From: Mycoplasmatota bacterium
GTDB taxonomy: Bacteria; Bacillota_I; Bacilli_A; Acholeplasmatales; Acholeplasmataceae
Direction of reading: 5' to 3'
Length of the DNA stretch: 64,000 nt
Assembly (NCBI GenBank): GCA_024650045.1
Contig: JANKMU010000005.1
Coordinates: 5,376 to 69,375 of the forward strand
The position numbers and the translations under genes were made by a program. The notes beneath the pieces were generated by a model. That model did no database searches, had not been told where the DNA came from, and worked only from the letters and a program-made list of their open reading frames with translations. Below, one piece after another: positions 7,558-15,731 of the stretch; position 1 is the stretch's first letter; every line of letters starts with the position of its first letter.

Positions 7558-8550
7558 TTAATTCACCTCACTAACGAATGCATTAAGTAAGATATCTACC
7601 AATGCTCTAGTATTTGTTACACCTGAAGTTATATCGCTATCATCATTAATGACATCTGCAAATTCACTCACCGTCAGACCTACAAATGTATTTAGGTAGT
7701 TAACAATTGTATTATATCTTGTACCTCTAGTGTGTAGGTATTCTCCTTCGGGAACTAACACACCAATGACTTCATCATTCATGTCAAATGCAAGATAAAT
7801 ACCAATACTACTAGAATTCCCATCATAATATTCACCAGATCCACTTAAATGATAAACATAACCTACTTCTTGATTTGATGCATTGGTTACTATTCTTCTA
7901 GCTTTGACATATTCTGATGCAGTAAATTCCGTATCATTAGTTAATATATAACCCTCACCATATAATACTGCATATGGATCTTCAACAATTAAATCATAAT
8001 GAATATCTATAGCTTCACGAATTAAATCTTTAATGGTTCCTGTACTATCTTTTGCTGTTGCGCCAGCAGTTGGATCTGCTGCATCATAAACCGGAATATT
8101 AGGTACTGATGTATAAGGGACACCTTGGAAATACTCATAAATATAATATTGAATACCTTTAACTGTCCAACTTGATTGAATCAATAAAATGATTTCAACA
8201 TAAACTTTATCTTCTAGATCAATACCAACTAGTAATTCCATGTATCCGTTTGTATCATTAGGACCAGTGATTCCGTAACTGTTTTTCACTTTAATATTAT
8301 ATACAGTACCTACTAGAATGCCTGATTTATTAACAGCATCTGCTCGATAATCAACTACAGCATAACTTTGTGAATTAGGTACTGAAGTAATATTTGTTTG
8401 ATTTTCCAATTCTACAACTTGATTAAATAATCTATCTTGTGGCTCTTTAGGAATTAGGTTGTTGTTGATAAATATAACACCAATCCCAATAATGAGCATA
8501 ACAACAAGGTTAATCATTAAGAGTAAATTTTCTTTTCTTATTAGTCTCAT
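7558..8550 (-). CDS. rnfG: RnfG paralogue 2, two FMN-binding domains
   Basis: RnfG carries covalently bound FMN on the outer face of the membrane. The 330-residue protein has one N-terminal helix (LLLMINLVVMLIIGIGVIF) and two FMN-binding-type domains rather than one. In the first, the attachment-site region reads DPTAGATAKDS: the GAT is kept but the usual preceding Ser/Thr is Ala. The second domain ends DITSGVTNTR, a GVT variant of the motif. Its C-terminal half is closely similar to that of the adjacent paralogue (for example YLHTRGTRY and YLNTFVGLTVSEFA), so the pair arose by tandem duplication. One base separates the two genes. Whether both sites are flavinylated is unknown. Confidence 0.87.
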   Translation of the reverse strand: MRLIRKENLLLMINLVVMLIIGIGVIFINNNLIPKEPQDRLFNQVVELENQTNITSVPNSQSYAVVDYRADAVNKSGILVGTVYNIKVKNSYGITGPNDTNGYMELLVGIDLEDKVYVEIILLIQSSWTVKGIQYYIYEYFQGVPYTSVPNIPVYDAADPTAGATAKDSTGTIKDLIREAIDIHYDLIVEDPYAVLYGEGYILTNDTEFTASEYVKARRIVTNASNQEVGYVYHLSGSGEYYDGNSSSIGIYLAFDMNDEVIGVLVPEGEYLHTRGTRYNTIVNYLNTFVGLTVSEFADVINDDSDITSGVTNTRALVDILLNAFVSEVN

Positions 8551-8551
8551 C

Positions 8552-9514
8552 TTAATTCACCTCATCTATTAAAGCATTTAACATGATATCTACAACTACT
8601 TTTGAATTTGTTACACCAGATGTCAAATCACCATCATCGGTTAGTGAGGTAGCAAATTCTGCAACCGTTAATCCAACAAATGAATTTAAGTAGCTTACTA
8701 TTTTATCGTATCTAATACCTTTAGTATGCAAATACTCTTCTGAAGGAACTAAAACTCCAACAACTTCATCATTCGAATTAAATGCCATGTAGATTGTGAT
8801 ACTTGCCTCTGAATCTTCATAATAAACACCACTTGCAGTTAGTGTATAAATATAGCCAATTTCACTATCTTCAAGTGTAACAATTTCTCTATTTAGTATG
8901 TTTGCTGATGGGGTAAAATCAATGTCGTCTTGAATTAAGTGACCAGCACCGTACCATACATCATATGGATCCATTGGTTCTTGGGCAGTGTTTGCATGAG
9001 CAACTGCCATATCAGCTAATAAAGCATTTACAGTATCTAAACTTCCTGTTGCACCTGTTACTATGTCACCTTCAGGTGTTAAAGCACTGAGTTGTGTTCC
9101 AATATATAAAGATAAGTTGGTTCTCGTACCTTCAAGTCCATAGGTTTGATTAAGTTCAATAAAATCAGCACCAATGATTTCCCCACTAGCATCAACACCT
9201 AATACAATTCTCATGTAACCAAATTTATTAGTTGCATATGCTACATAGATATATCCAACAATTTCCTCACTAGCGTCTTTACCAATTACAATTGAACTGA
9301 TTGAGCTAGGGTTGCCAGTTAAGTCTTGTTTATCAAATGTTACACCTTCAGGTAAAACTGCTTGGTATGCTCTATTTTCAGCTTTTTCAATATTTGATTC
9401 GATAATAGGAGCAGTGATTGCATTAACTCCACCAATAACCAATCCACAACATATAGATACAACAGTCAATACAAAAGTGTAATGGAATAGTGGTTTTTCA
9501 AATAATTTTCTCAT
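8552..9514 (-). CDS. rnfG: RnfG paralogue 1, two FMN-binding domains
   Basis: This is the rnfG copy nearer to rnfD (320 residues). After one N-terminal helix (FVLTVVSICCGLVIGGVNAI), the first FMN-binding domain has a near-canonical attachment motif IVTGATGSLDTV around residue 150. A second, related domain follows with DLTSGVTNSK near residue 300. Ordinary RnfG is about 180-220 residues with a single domain, so this protein is extended by an internal domain duplication. It overlaps the rnfD stop by one base. ApbE encoded 3 kb downstream is the probable flavin transferase. This copy is the better candidate for the canonical RnfG role. Confidence 0.9.
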   Translation of the reverse strand: MRKLFEKPLFHYTFVLTVVSICCGLVIGGVNAITAPIIESNIEKAENRAYQAVLPEGVTFDKQDLTGNPSSISSIVIGKDASEEIVGYIYVAYATNKFGYMRIVLGVDASGEIIGADFIELNQTYGLEGTRTNLSLYIGTQLSALTPEGDIVTGATGSLDTVNALLADMAVAHANTAQEPMDPYDVWYGAGHLIQDDIDFTPSANILNREIVTLEDSEIGYIYTLTASGVYYEDSEASITIYMAFNSNDEVVGVLVPSEEYLHTKGIRYDKIVSYLNSFVGLTVAEFATSLTDDGDLTSGVTNSKVVVDIMLNALIDEVN

Positions 9515-10590
9515 TATGCAACACCTCCAACACCAAAGAATACAACCAAACCTAAAATAATTAGAAGTAGAACATAACTTCCAACAAATGCAGGTTTAAT
9601 TTTATCCGTTGACCACTTAGGATAATCAATAAGTGGTACAAACATATTACAGAATAATAATGCAAATGCTACCCCTTCTGGGTAAGCACCAAATAAACGG
9701 ATTAATACGACAAGTGCACCAATCATTAGACCGTAAATCCAACGACCTGGTCTTGTTACTGGTGAGGTTACTGGATCTGTTACCATAAAAACAACACCAA
9801 ATAATAAACCTCCAGATAAAACATGGAATAGTGTATACTCCATCACATGCTCTGGATACAGTTTTAATCCCACTAAAGTTATGAGAACTACAAATGTTAA
9901 AGTAGTTGAAAGCATAACTCTATAGTCGGCTGAACGTCGAATCAACAAGTAAATACCGCCAATAATGATTGCTAATGCACTGATTTCACCCATTGCTCCT
10001 GGTATATTACCCATAAACAAGTCAATTAAGGGATAACTATTTAACGCTTGAGGAAATAATAATCCTGTTCTTAAAGTCGTTAAAGCTGTTCCACCAGCAA
10101 CTAAATCAACACCAACATAAGTTCCTGAAAACATATCAGTTAATGCTAATGCAATAAAAATACGTCCCACAGCTGCAGGGTTGAAAATATTAGATCCTAA
10201 GCCTCCAAATAAAAGTTTACCAACAACGATACCAAATCCAGCACCTACAACAACGGCATAAATTGGTAATTTACTTGGAATAATCATTGCGAAAATAATC
10301 GCACTGACAGCTGGCGCTGTGATATTGTTAATTGTGTACTTCTCATATCTAGATTTTAATCTTTCAAAAAAATTTTCACTCTTATTAGGTTTATTCATCA
10401 TGCCAAAGGCAATAGCTTCCAAACCAATCATTGTTACTGACGAAACTAAAATTCTTAATGCTGAGTCCCATCCAAAGCGATAGATAGAGAAAGCAACGAC
10501 AGGAATTAACGCGATTAACACGTCAATCATCATGCGCTTTGTACTAACTTGCTTACGAATATAGGGGCTCGTTTGTTTTATAGCTTGCAT
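9514..10590 (-). CDS. rnfD: Rnf complex membrane subunit RnfD
   Basis: RnfD (358 residues, about ten helices) belongs to the NqrB/RnfD family that binds flavin and takes part in cation translocation. It begins SPYIRKQVSTKRMMIDVLIALIP, the typical cytoplasmic lead-in. FNPAAVGRI and VFMVTDPVTSPVTRPGRWIY are conserved family blocks. The flavinylation-type segment GGTALTTLRTG is present (a Thr in ALTTLR would be the FMN site by analogy with SGATxL-type motifs). It sits between rnfC (nine bases) and rnfG in a co-transcribed operon. Confidence 0.96.
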   Translation of the reverse strand: MQAIKQTSPYIRKQVSTKRMMIDVLIALIPVVAFSIYRFGWDSALRILVSSVTMIGLEAIAFGMMNKPNKSENFFERLKSRYEKYTINNITAPAVSAIIFAMIIPSKLPIYAVVVGAGFGIVVGKLLFGGLGSNIFNPAAVGRIFIALALTDMFSGTYVGVDLVAGGTALTTLRTGLLFPQALNSYPLIDLFMGNIPGAMGEISALAIIIGGIYLLIRRSADYRVMLSTTLTFVVLITLVGLKLYPEHVMEYTLFHVLSGGLLFGVVFMVTDPVTSPVTRPGRWIYGLMIGALVVLIRLFGAYPEGVAFALLFCNMFVPLIDYPKWSTDKIKPAFVGSYVLLLIILGLVVFFGVGGVA

Positions 10591-10599
10591 ATTTTCCTC

Positions 10600-11895
10600 C
10601 TATTTGGCTAAGCGTTTGCCTAAACGCATATATTCTGTCAAATGAATCTTAGATGGGCATACATAAGAACATAGTCCACATTCGATACACTTGTTGACTT
10701 CAAGCATTTTTAAAGCATCTTTATCTTTTATTTTATAAGCATTCATAATTTGAACTGGTTGAATTTTCACAGGACATGAATAAACACAAGATGCACAATG
10801 AATACAAGGTTCTTCGTTTTGAGGCTCCTCATCCAATACAATCAAACTTGTTGTTGTATGCGTCATAACGACATCATCTTTTGTGATATTTGTTCCCATC
10901 ATTGGTCCGCCTAAAATCATAACTTTAGGTTTTCCATTATCAATATATCCACCAGCAATCTCGATAAGGTCAGTTATTAGCGTTCCAATACGAGCTCTAA
11001 AGTTTTTATTAACTATACCGTTTCCGCTAATAGTGAATAAGCGTTCTAAAACAGGTAATCTCTTTTTAACAGCTTCATGAATACTCTTTAAAGTTGAAAC
11101 ATTGAAATTTAAAACACCATATTTAGATAATAACTCGCCTTGTGGAATTTTTATTCCCAATGCATCTTTAATCATTGAAATTTCCCATCCTTGAGGATAG
11201 TAGTTACCAACGCTAACAATTTTGATGTCATATTGACTAAACTCATGGAGAGTAAATTCAAGTCTTTCTTTAATTTCCGTATATTTCTTCTTAATTGCTA
11301 TAATTCCCTTTTTGGCATTAGTAGCTTTCATAACGTAAATTAATCCTCTAATAACATCTCTTGGATCTGTCATCATAACACCATAATCTGCTATTAAATT
11401 AGGTTCGCATTCAACGCCATTAGCAATTACAACATTAATTGGATCTTCAGTTTCAAGTTTTATATATGTTGGAAAAGCACTTCCTCCTAAACCTACCAAT
11501 CCAGCATCTTTAACAATATTGACTAAATCTTCTCTTGTCAATGCATCAATTTCTTCTTCTGTTCTTTCGACAATAGTTTCGTGTAACTCATATTTTTTAT
11601 CATTCTTTACAATGAGACAATCAACTGATTTTCCACTTTGATCAATATGTTTTTCATATCCAACAACCTCACCACTAACTGTTGCATGCATTGGTTGTTC
11701 GAAAAATGCCCCTTTTCTTGTTCCAATTATCTCTCCGACTTTAACAAATTGTCCACCTCTAACACATGTTTCTCCCTCAGGACAACGTGCACTAGTTACA
11801 GGGTAATATAAATAGTCAGCATTTAAGTAATGTAATATTGGTAATGCTTTTAGTTCTTTCTTACCATCTGGAATATATTTTGTTTTTGCAATCAT
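10600..11895 (-). CDS. rnfC: Rnf complex peripheral subunit RnfC
   Basis: RnfC is the cytoplasmic NADH-binding subunit with FMN and two [4Fe-4S] clusters. The 431-residue protein shows the N-terminal domain (MHATVSGEVVGYE), the nucleotide and FMN region GLVGLGGSAFPTYIKL and VIANGVECEPNL, and a soluble ligand-binding domain. Two clusters at the C-terminus are intact: CIHCASCVYSCP and CIECGLCSYVCP. It is first of the rnf genes, three bases after glyA. With RnfB reduced, RnfC provides the only classical ferredoxin-like clusters encoded in the operon. Confidence 0.96.
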   Translation of the reverse strand: MIAKTKYIPDGKKELKALPILHYLNADYLYYPVTSARCPEGETCVRGGQFVKVGEIIGTRKGAFFEQPMHATVSGEVVGYEKHIDQSGKSVDCLIVKNDKKYELHETIVERTEEEIDALTREDLVNIVKDAGLVGLGGSAFPTYIKLETEDPINVVIANGVECEPNLIADYGVMMTDPRDVIRGLIYVMKATNAKKGIIAIKKKYTEIKERLEFTLHEFSQYDIKIVSVGNYYPQGWEISMIKDALGIKIPQGELLSKYGVLNFNVSTLKSIHEAVKKRLPVLERLFTISGNGIVNKNFRARIGTLITDLIEIAGGYIDNGKPKVMILGGPMMGTNITKDDVVMTHTTTSLIVLDEEPQNEEPCIHCASCVYSCPVKIQPVQIMNAYKIKDKDALKMLEVNKCIECGLCSYVCPSKIHLTEYMRLGKRLAK

Positions 11896-11898
11896 CTG

Positions 11899-13146
11899 TT
11901 ATACTCCCTTCTTGTATAGTGGAAATTTCTTTGTCAATTCTACAACTTTTTGATTGATTCCCTCTATTAATTCTTGATTATCTTTATTTTTCAGCACTTG
12001 ATCTATCCAATCAGCAATCAAACGCATTTCATTTTCTTTGAATCCTCTTGTTGTCACAGCAGGAGTTCCTAAACGAATTCCACTCCCATATGCTGGTTTT
12101 TCTTTATCAAACGGTAATCCGTTTTTATTACATGTTATACCTGCTTTTTCTAGTGTTCTTTCTGCGTCCAATCCTGTAATTCCTAATTTTTGTTTAACAT
12201 CAACAAGCATTAAATGATTATCTGTCCCACCACTAACAATCCTATAACCTAGTTTTGTTAATTCTTCAGATAATACTTTTGCGTTTTTTACAACTTGTTT
12301 CTGATATTCAATGAATGCAGGTTCTAATGCTTCTTTAAACGATACAGCTTTTGCAGCAATAACATGCATCAATGGTCCACCTTGAACACCTGGAAATACT
12401 GCTTTATTAATTTTTTTAGCCGCTTCCTCATCGTTTGTCAGAATAATCCCACCACGTGGTCCGCGCAAAGTCTTATGTGTTGTCGACGTTACAGCATGTG
12501 CATAAGGCATTGGAGATGGGTGTACTCCTGCTGCAACTAATCCAGCTATATGTGCCATATCAACATGTAGATATGCTCCAACTTCATCTGCAATCTCTCT
12601 AAACTTTTTAAAATCAATAAATCTTGAATAAGCACTTGCTCCAGCTATGATAAGTTGAGGCTTTGTCTCTTTAGCTACTTCAAGTACTTTATCATAATTG
12701 ATCATTTCTGTGTTTTCATCAACACCATAAAAAACTGATTTATAAAACTTTCCAGAAAAATTTAAATGAAACCCGTGAGTTAAATGTCCACCTTCACTTA
12801 ATGACATGCCTAAAATGGTATCACCTGGCTTAAGTAACGCTTGATAGACTGCCATATTTGCTTGTGATCCAGAATGAGGTTGCACATTCACATATTTCGC
12901 ATCAAATAACTCTTTTAATCTTTCTATTGCAAAAGTTTCAATTTCATCAACAAACTCACATCCACCATAATATCTTTTTTTAGGATAACCTTCTGCATAT
13001 TTGTTTGTTAAAATTGATCCTTGAGCATCCAATACAGCTTGTGAAACAAAGTTTTCAGAAGCAATCAATTCGATATGTTCTTCTTGTCTTTTTTTCTCTT
13101 TTAAAATAATATCATCGATGATTGAATCGTATTTAATTAAGCTCAT
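11899..13146 (-). CDS. glyA: Serine hydroxymethyltransferase
   Basis: GlyA converts serine and tetrahydrofolate to glycine and 5,10-methylene-tetrahydrofolate with pyridoxal phosphate. The 415-residue length is standard. [12 protein letters not shown] near the N-terminus and the PLP lysine motif [15 protein letters not shown] are intact. GAGGAGG precedes the ATG with normal spacing. The gene lies three bases before rnfC, so folate one-carbon metabolism and the Rnf complex appear to share a transcript. folD and fhs are encoded 2-4 kb upstream. A TATAAT box upstream and the preceding yebC-side hairpin mark the likely operon start. Confidence 0.97.
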   Translation of the reverse strand: MSLIKYDSIIDDIILKEKKRQEEHIELIASENFVSQAVLDAQGSILTNKYAEGYPKKRYYGGCEFVDEIETFAIERLKELFDAKYVNVQPHSGSQANMAVYQALLKPGDTILGMSLSEGGHLTHGFHLNFSGKFYKSVFYGVDENTEMINYDKVLEVAKETKPQLIIAGASAYSRFIDFKKFREIADEVGAYLHVDMAHIAGLVAAGVHPSPMPYAHAVTSTTHKTLRGPRGGIILTNDEEAAKKINKAVFPGVQGGPLMHVIAAKAVSFKEALEPAFIEYQKQVVKNAKVLSEELTKLGYRIVSGGTDNHLMLVDVKQKLGITGLDAERTLEKAGITCNKNGLPFDKEKPAYGSGIRLGTPAVTTRGFKENEMRLIADWIDQVLKNKDNQELIEGINQKVVELTKKFPLYKKGV

Positions 13147-13196
13147 TCTTTCCTCCTCGATAGTTCGTCATATTATTATATCATAATAAATATCAA

Positions 13197-13240
13197 AATA
13201 AAAGACAGATTTCAATGATTTGAAAGCTGTCTTTTGTTAA
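13197..13240 (-). terminator. Terminator after yebC
   Basis: Minus-strand AAAAGACAG and CTGTCTTTT pair around an 18-base loop and are followed by ATTTT. The element ends the ppa-yebC transcript. A TATAAT box for glyA follows about 15 bases downstream. Confidence 0.75.
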
Positions 13241-13290
13241 ATTTTTTTACTTTTTTTACTTATATTTAACGTATTTATAAATTATCTTTT

Positions 13291-14010
13291 TTATAGCGTT
13301 ACATTGTGATATACATCCTGAACATCATCGATTTCATCTAGCATTTGCATGAGTTTATCAAATGCTTCTTTTTGATCATCAACTTCAATAGTCGTATCCA
13401 TGATTGGTAACCACATAATTTCTTCAGTTTCAAACTCAAAATCTGGCTTTGCGTCAAGTACTGCAGTCCGTATTGCGTTATAATCATCAGCAGTACCGTA
13501 TATGGTTACTCCAATGTCATCAACCTCAATATCAGATACATCAACTTCATTCATAATTAAAATTTCAAGAATTTCATCTTCAGTAACATTCGGTAAAGTG
13601 AATACCGAAAAATGGTTGAATTGGTGAACCACAGAACCGGAGATGCCTAATTTCCCACCAGTTTTTGTAAAGCAATTTCTTACTTCTGCAAATGTTCTAT
13701 TAACATTATCAGTTAAACATTCAATGATGAATAATGAGTTCCCAGGACCAAATCCTTCATATCTTGCTGCGGTATAACTCTCATCACTACCACCTTTTGC
13801 CTTATCTATTGCTCTTTTAATAACATCTGCTGTGACTTGTTCTTTTTTTGCTTTTTCGATAACTCTTTTGAGTGTTTGATTAGTTTCTGGATCTGGTGAT
13901 CCTGATTTTGCTGCCATGTATATCTCTTTACCATATTTTGCATATATTTTACTTTTAGCAGCATTGGTCTTAGCCATAGCTACTTTTCTTACTTCAAATG
14001 CTCGTCCCAT
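13291..14010 (-). CDS. YebC/TACO1-family protein
   Basis: The 239-residue protein starts MGRAFEVRKVAMAKTNAAKS, the hallmark of the YebC family, and has the three-domain length expected. YEGFGPGNSLFIIECLTDN and GKLGISGSVVHQF are family signatures. Family members have been described as DNA-binding regulators, and more recently as translation factors that help ribosomes through proline-rich or other stalling sequences. It follows ppa by 11 bases and the pair ends in a strong terminator. The precise role here cannot be read from sequence. Confidence 0.95.
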   Translation of the reverse strand: MGRAFEVRKVAMAKTNAAKSKIYAKYGKEIYMAAKSGSPDPETNQTLKRVIEKAKKEQVTADVIKRAIDKAKGGSDESYTAARYEGFGPGNSLFIIECLTDNVNRTFAEVRNCFTKTGGKLGISGSVVHQFNHFSVFTLPNVTEDEILEILIMNEVDVSDIEVDDIGVTIYGTADDYNAIRTAVLDAKPDFEFETEEIMWLPIMDTTIEVDDQKEAFDKLMQMLDEIDDVQDVYHNVTL

Positions 14011-14021
14011 ATTATTTTCCT

Positions 14022-14552
14022 TTATTTTCCAAATTTATCATCGTAGTTTTTTATACATTGTAATATTATTTTTTTTGCTGCTTCTGGTCCTTCTATATCT
14101 AATATGTAAGTCTTTTTACCTTCAAGAGATTTATACACTTCAAAAAAGTGTCCCATTTCTGTAAGTAAATGTGCAGGGAGTTCATTAATATCTTTATATT
14201 GAGTTAAAGATGGGTCACCAAATGGAATTGCGATTATTTTTTCATCAATCTCATCAGAATCAATCATTTTCATAACACCAATCGGATAACACTGAACGAT
14301 ACTTAATGGTTCTATGTCTTCTTGACATAATACTAAAACGTCTAATGGATCGTTGTCGCCTGCATAAGTTCTTGGTATAAATCCATAGTTTGCAGGGTAA
14401 TGTGTTGAGGTAAACAAAATACGGTCCAAAATAATCATTCCAGTTTCTTTATCAAGTTCGTATTTTTTCTTACTACCTTTTGATATTTCAATACATGCAA
14501 TAAATTGATCTGGTTGAATTCTAGATTTATCTATATCGTGCCAAATATTCAT
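14022..14552 (-). CDS. ppa: Inorganic pyrophosphatase, family I
   Basis: This soluble Mg2+-dependent enzyme hydrolyses pyrophosphate to drive biosynthetic reactions. The 176 residues carry the family I signature DNDPLDVLVL and the HYPANYGFIP segment, with the metal-binding aspartates in place. AAGGAG lies ten bases before the ATG. The gene heads a short ppa-yebC unit. About 50 bases upstream is a strong minus-strand terminator, so ppa either has its own weak promoter or is reached by read-through from the promoter downstream of folD. Confidence 0.97.
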   Translation of the reverse strand: MNIWHDIDKSRIQPDQFIACIEISKGSKKKYELDKETGMIILDRILFTSTHYPANYGFIPRTYAGDNDPLDVLVLCQEDIEPLSIVQCYPIGVMKMIDSDEIDEKIIAIPFGDPSLTQYKDINELPAHLLTEMGHFFEVYKSLEGKKTYILDIEGPEAAKKIILQCIKNYDDKFGK

Positions 14553-14602
14553 AGAATCATGCTCCTTTTTTTAGTTCAAATCTATTTTAACACTTAAACG
14601 AT

Positions 14603-14629
14603 AAAAAAACACCTGAAAAAAATCAGGTG
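14603..14629 (-). terminator. Terminator or attenuator between folD and ppa
   Basis: Minus-strand CACCTGA-TTTTTT-TCAGGTG forms a perfect 7 bp stem followed by TTTTTTT. It ends the short transcript that starts at the promoter 200 bases upstream, and it could act as an attenuator for ppa. Confidence 0.8.
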
Positions 14630-14654
14630 CCCGGAACAATGTAACTAGATGTCA

Positions 14655-14771
14655 TCAAACGATGTCTTCCCCACATCCATTACAATGCAAATGTATTTTC
14701 ATATTCATATATCTACAATTATTACAACCCCCGTTATTCTCATAATCGTAGTCGAGAACTATACAATTCAC
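14655..14771 (-). CDS. Candidate 38-aa double-CxxC small protein (or small RNA)
   Basis: This stretch lies in the 332-base gap between folD and ppa and is too short for the ORF track. Read from the GTG at 14771, it gives 38 residues containing GGCNNCRYMNM and LHCNGCGEDIV, a CxxC-x10-CxxC layout like a minimal zinc ribbon, with a TGA stop. It sits inside a complete transcription unit: a TTTACA-18-TATAAT promoter upstream and a strong terminator downstream. The ribosome site is poor (GGGATGATG, 10-18 bases before the GTG), so the start is doubtful. The reading frame stays open seven codons further upstream without an ATG. The transcript also has local hairpins, so an untranslated regulatory RNA is a real alternative. 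Confidence 0.4.
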   Translation of the reverse strand: MNCIVLDYDYENNGGCNNCRYMNMKIHLHCNGCGEDIV

Positions 14772-14829
14772 GATAAATACATCATCCCATATTTATTAGG
14801 CAACTTATATGAATACTAAATACTCTATT

Positions 14830-14859
14830 ATTATAACAACAATCATATTTTCTTGTAAA
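14830..14859 (-). promoter_or_regulatory. Promoter of the folD-ppa intergenic unit
   Basis: On the minus strand, TTTACA and TATAAT are separated by 18 bases, close to the housekeeping consensus, about 25 bases downstream of the folD stop. It would drive a transcript of about 215 nt ending at the terminator near 14603. Confidence 0.7.
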
Positions 14860-14884
14860 GAACTTTTTTTATAATTTTATTAAA

Positions 14885-15730
14885 TTACTTGACATGTTTT
14901 AAATATAGGTCGTATGTGTTCTCTAAAAGTGCATTAATTGTCATCGGTCCAACACCTCTAGGTACTGGAGATAAATATCCCGCAACTTCTTTAACACCAT
15001 CAAAATTTACATCTCCAATGAGTTTTCCATCTACACGATTTACACCTACATCAACAACGATCGCACCTTGCTTAACCATATCTTTTGTAACTAATTCAGC
15101 ACGACCTGCAGATGCAATGATAATATCTGCTTGTTTGGTGTGAAATGATAAATCTTTCGTTTGTCTGTGACAAACTGTTATGGTTGCACCTTGGTCCATT
15201 AAAAGTCTTGCAATTGGAAATCCAACAATATTACTTCTACCAATAATAACAGCATTCATGCCTTTAACATCAATATCATATGCAGATAACAGACTCATAA
15301 TACCTTTAGGTGTAGCAGGATAGATTGTTTCTCGTTTTTGATAAAGGTTACCTTGATTAATCACATGAAAACCATCAGCATCTTTATCTTTTGATATTAG
15401 GTTTATTAACTTGTCATCATTTAAATGTTTGGGTAATGGTAGTTGAAGTAATATCCCATCAACTTGGTCATCTTTGTTTAATTGTGTAATCAACTCAGAT
15501 AACTCATTTTCTTGGATGCTTTCATCCAAATGATGTAATTTATGCTTAATTCCAACAAGCTTGCAAGCTTTTCCTTTGCCTTTTACATAAGAAAGGCTTG
15601 CTGGATTTTGTCCAACTAATATTATTGATAAACTTGGAGCTCGTTTATATTTTTCAACTGATTGGATAATTTTCTTTTTTAACTCTAAATTTCTTTGATT
15701 AGCAACTTCTGCACCATCTAATAAAATCAT
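14885..15730 (-). CDS. folD: Methylene-THF dehydrogenase/cyclohydrolase FolD
   Basis: FolD is bifunctional: it oxidises 5,10-methylene-THF to methenyl-THF with NADP+ and hydrolyses it to 10-formyl-THF. Family motifs seen are SYVKGKGKACKLVGI with the catalytic Tyr and Lys, DGILLQLPLPKHL, the Rossmann segment VIIGRSNIVGFPIA and PVPRGVGPMT. GAGGATGAG about six bases before the ATG at 15730 favours a start at MILLDGAEV, five residues inside the track ORF (281 residues). The start then falls one base past the fhs stop at 15732, consistent with translational coupling. It links GlyA and Fhs in the one-carbon pathway. Confidence 0.96.
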   Translation of the reverse strand: MILLDGAEVANQRNLELKKKIIQSVEKYKRAPSLSIILVGQNPASLSYVKGKGKACKLVGIKHKLHHLDESIQENELSELITQLNKDDQVDGILLQLPLPKHLNDDKLINLISKDKDADGFHVINQGNLYQKRETIYPATPKGIMSLLSAYDIDVKGMNAVIIGRSNIVGFPIARLLMDQGATITVCHRQTKDLSFHTKQADIIIASAGRAELVTKDMVKQGAIVVDVGVNRVDGKLIGDVNFDGVKEVAGYLSPVPRGVGPMTINALLENTYDLYLKHVK

Positions 15731-15731
15731 A

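Noticed and set aside
14640-14830. Fluoride riboswitch or folate riboswitch upstream of ppa
   Set aside because: Pyrophosphatase genes can be fluoride-controlled and folD is adjacent, but the conserved riboswitch sequences were not found here.
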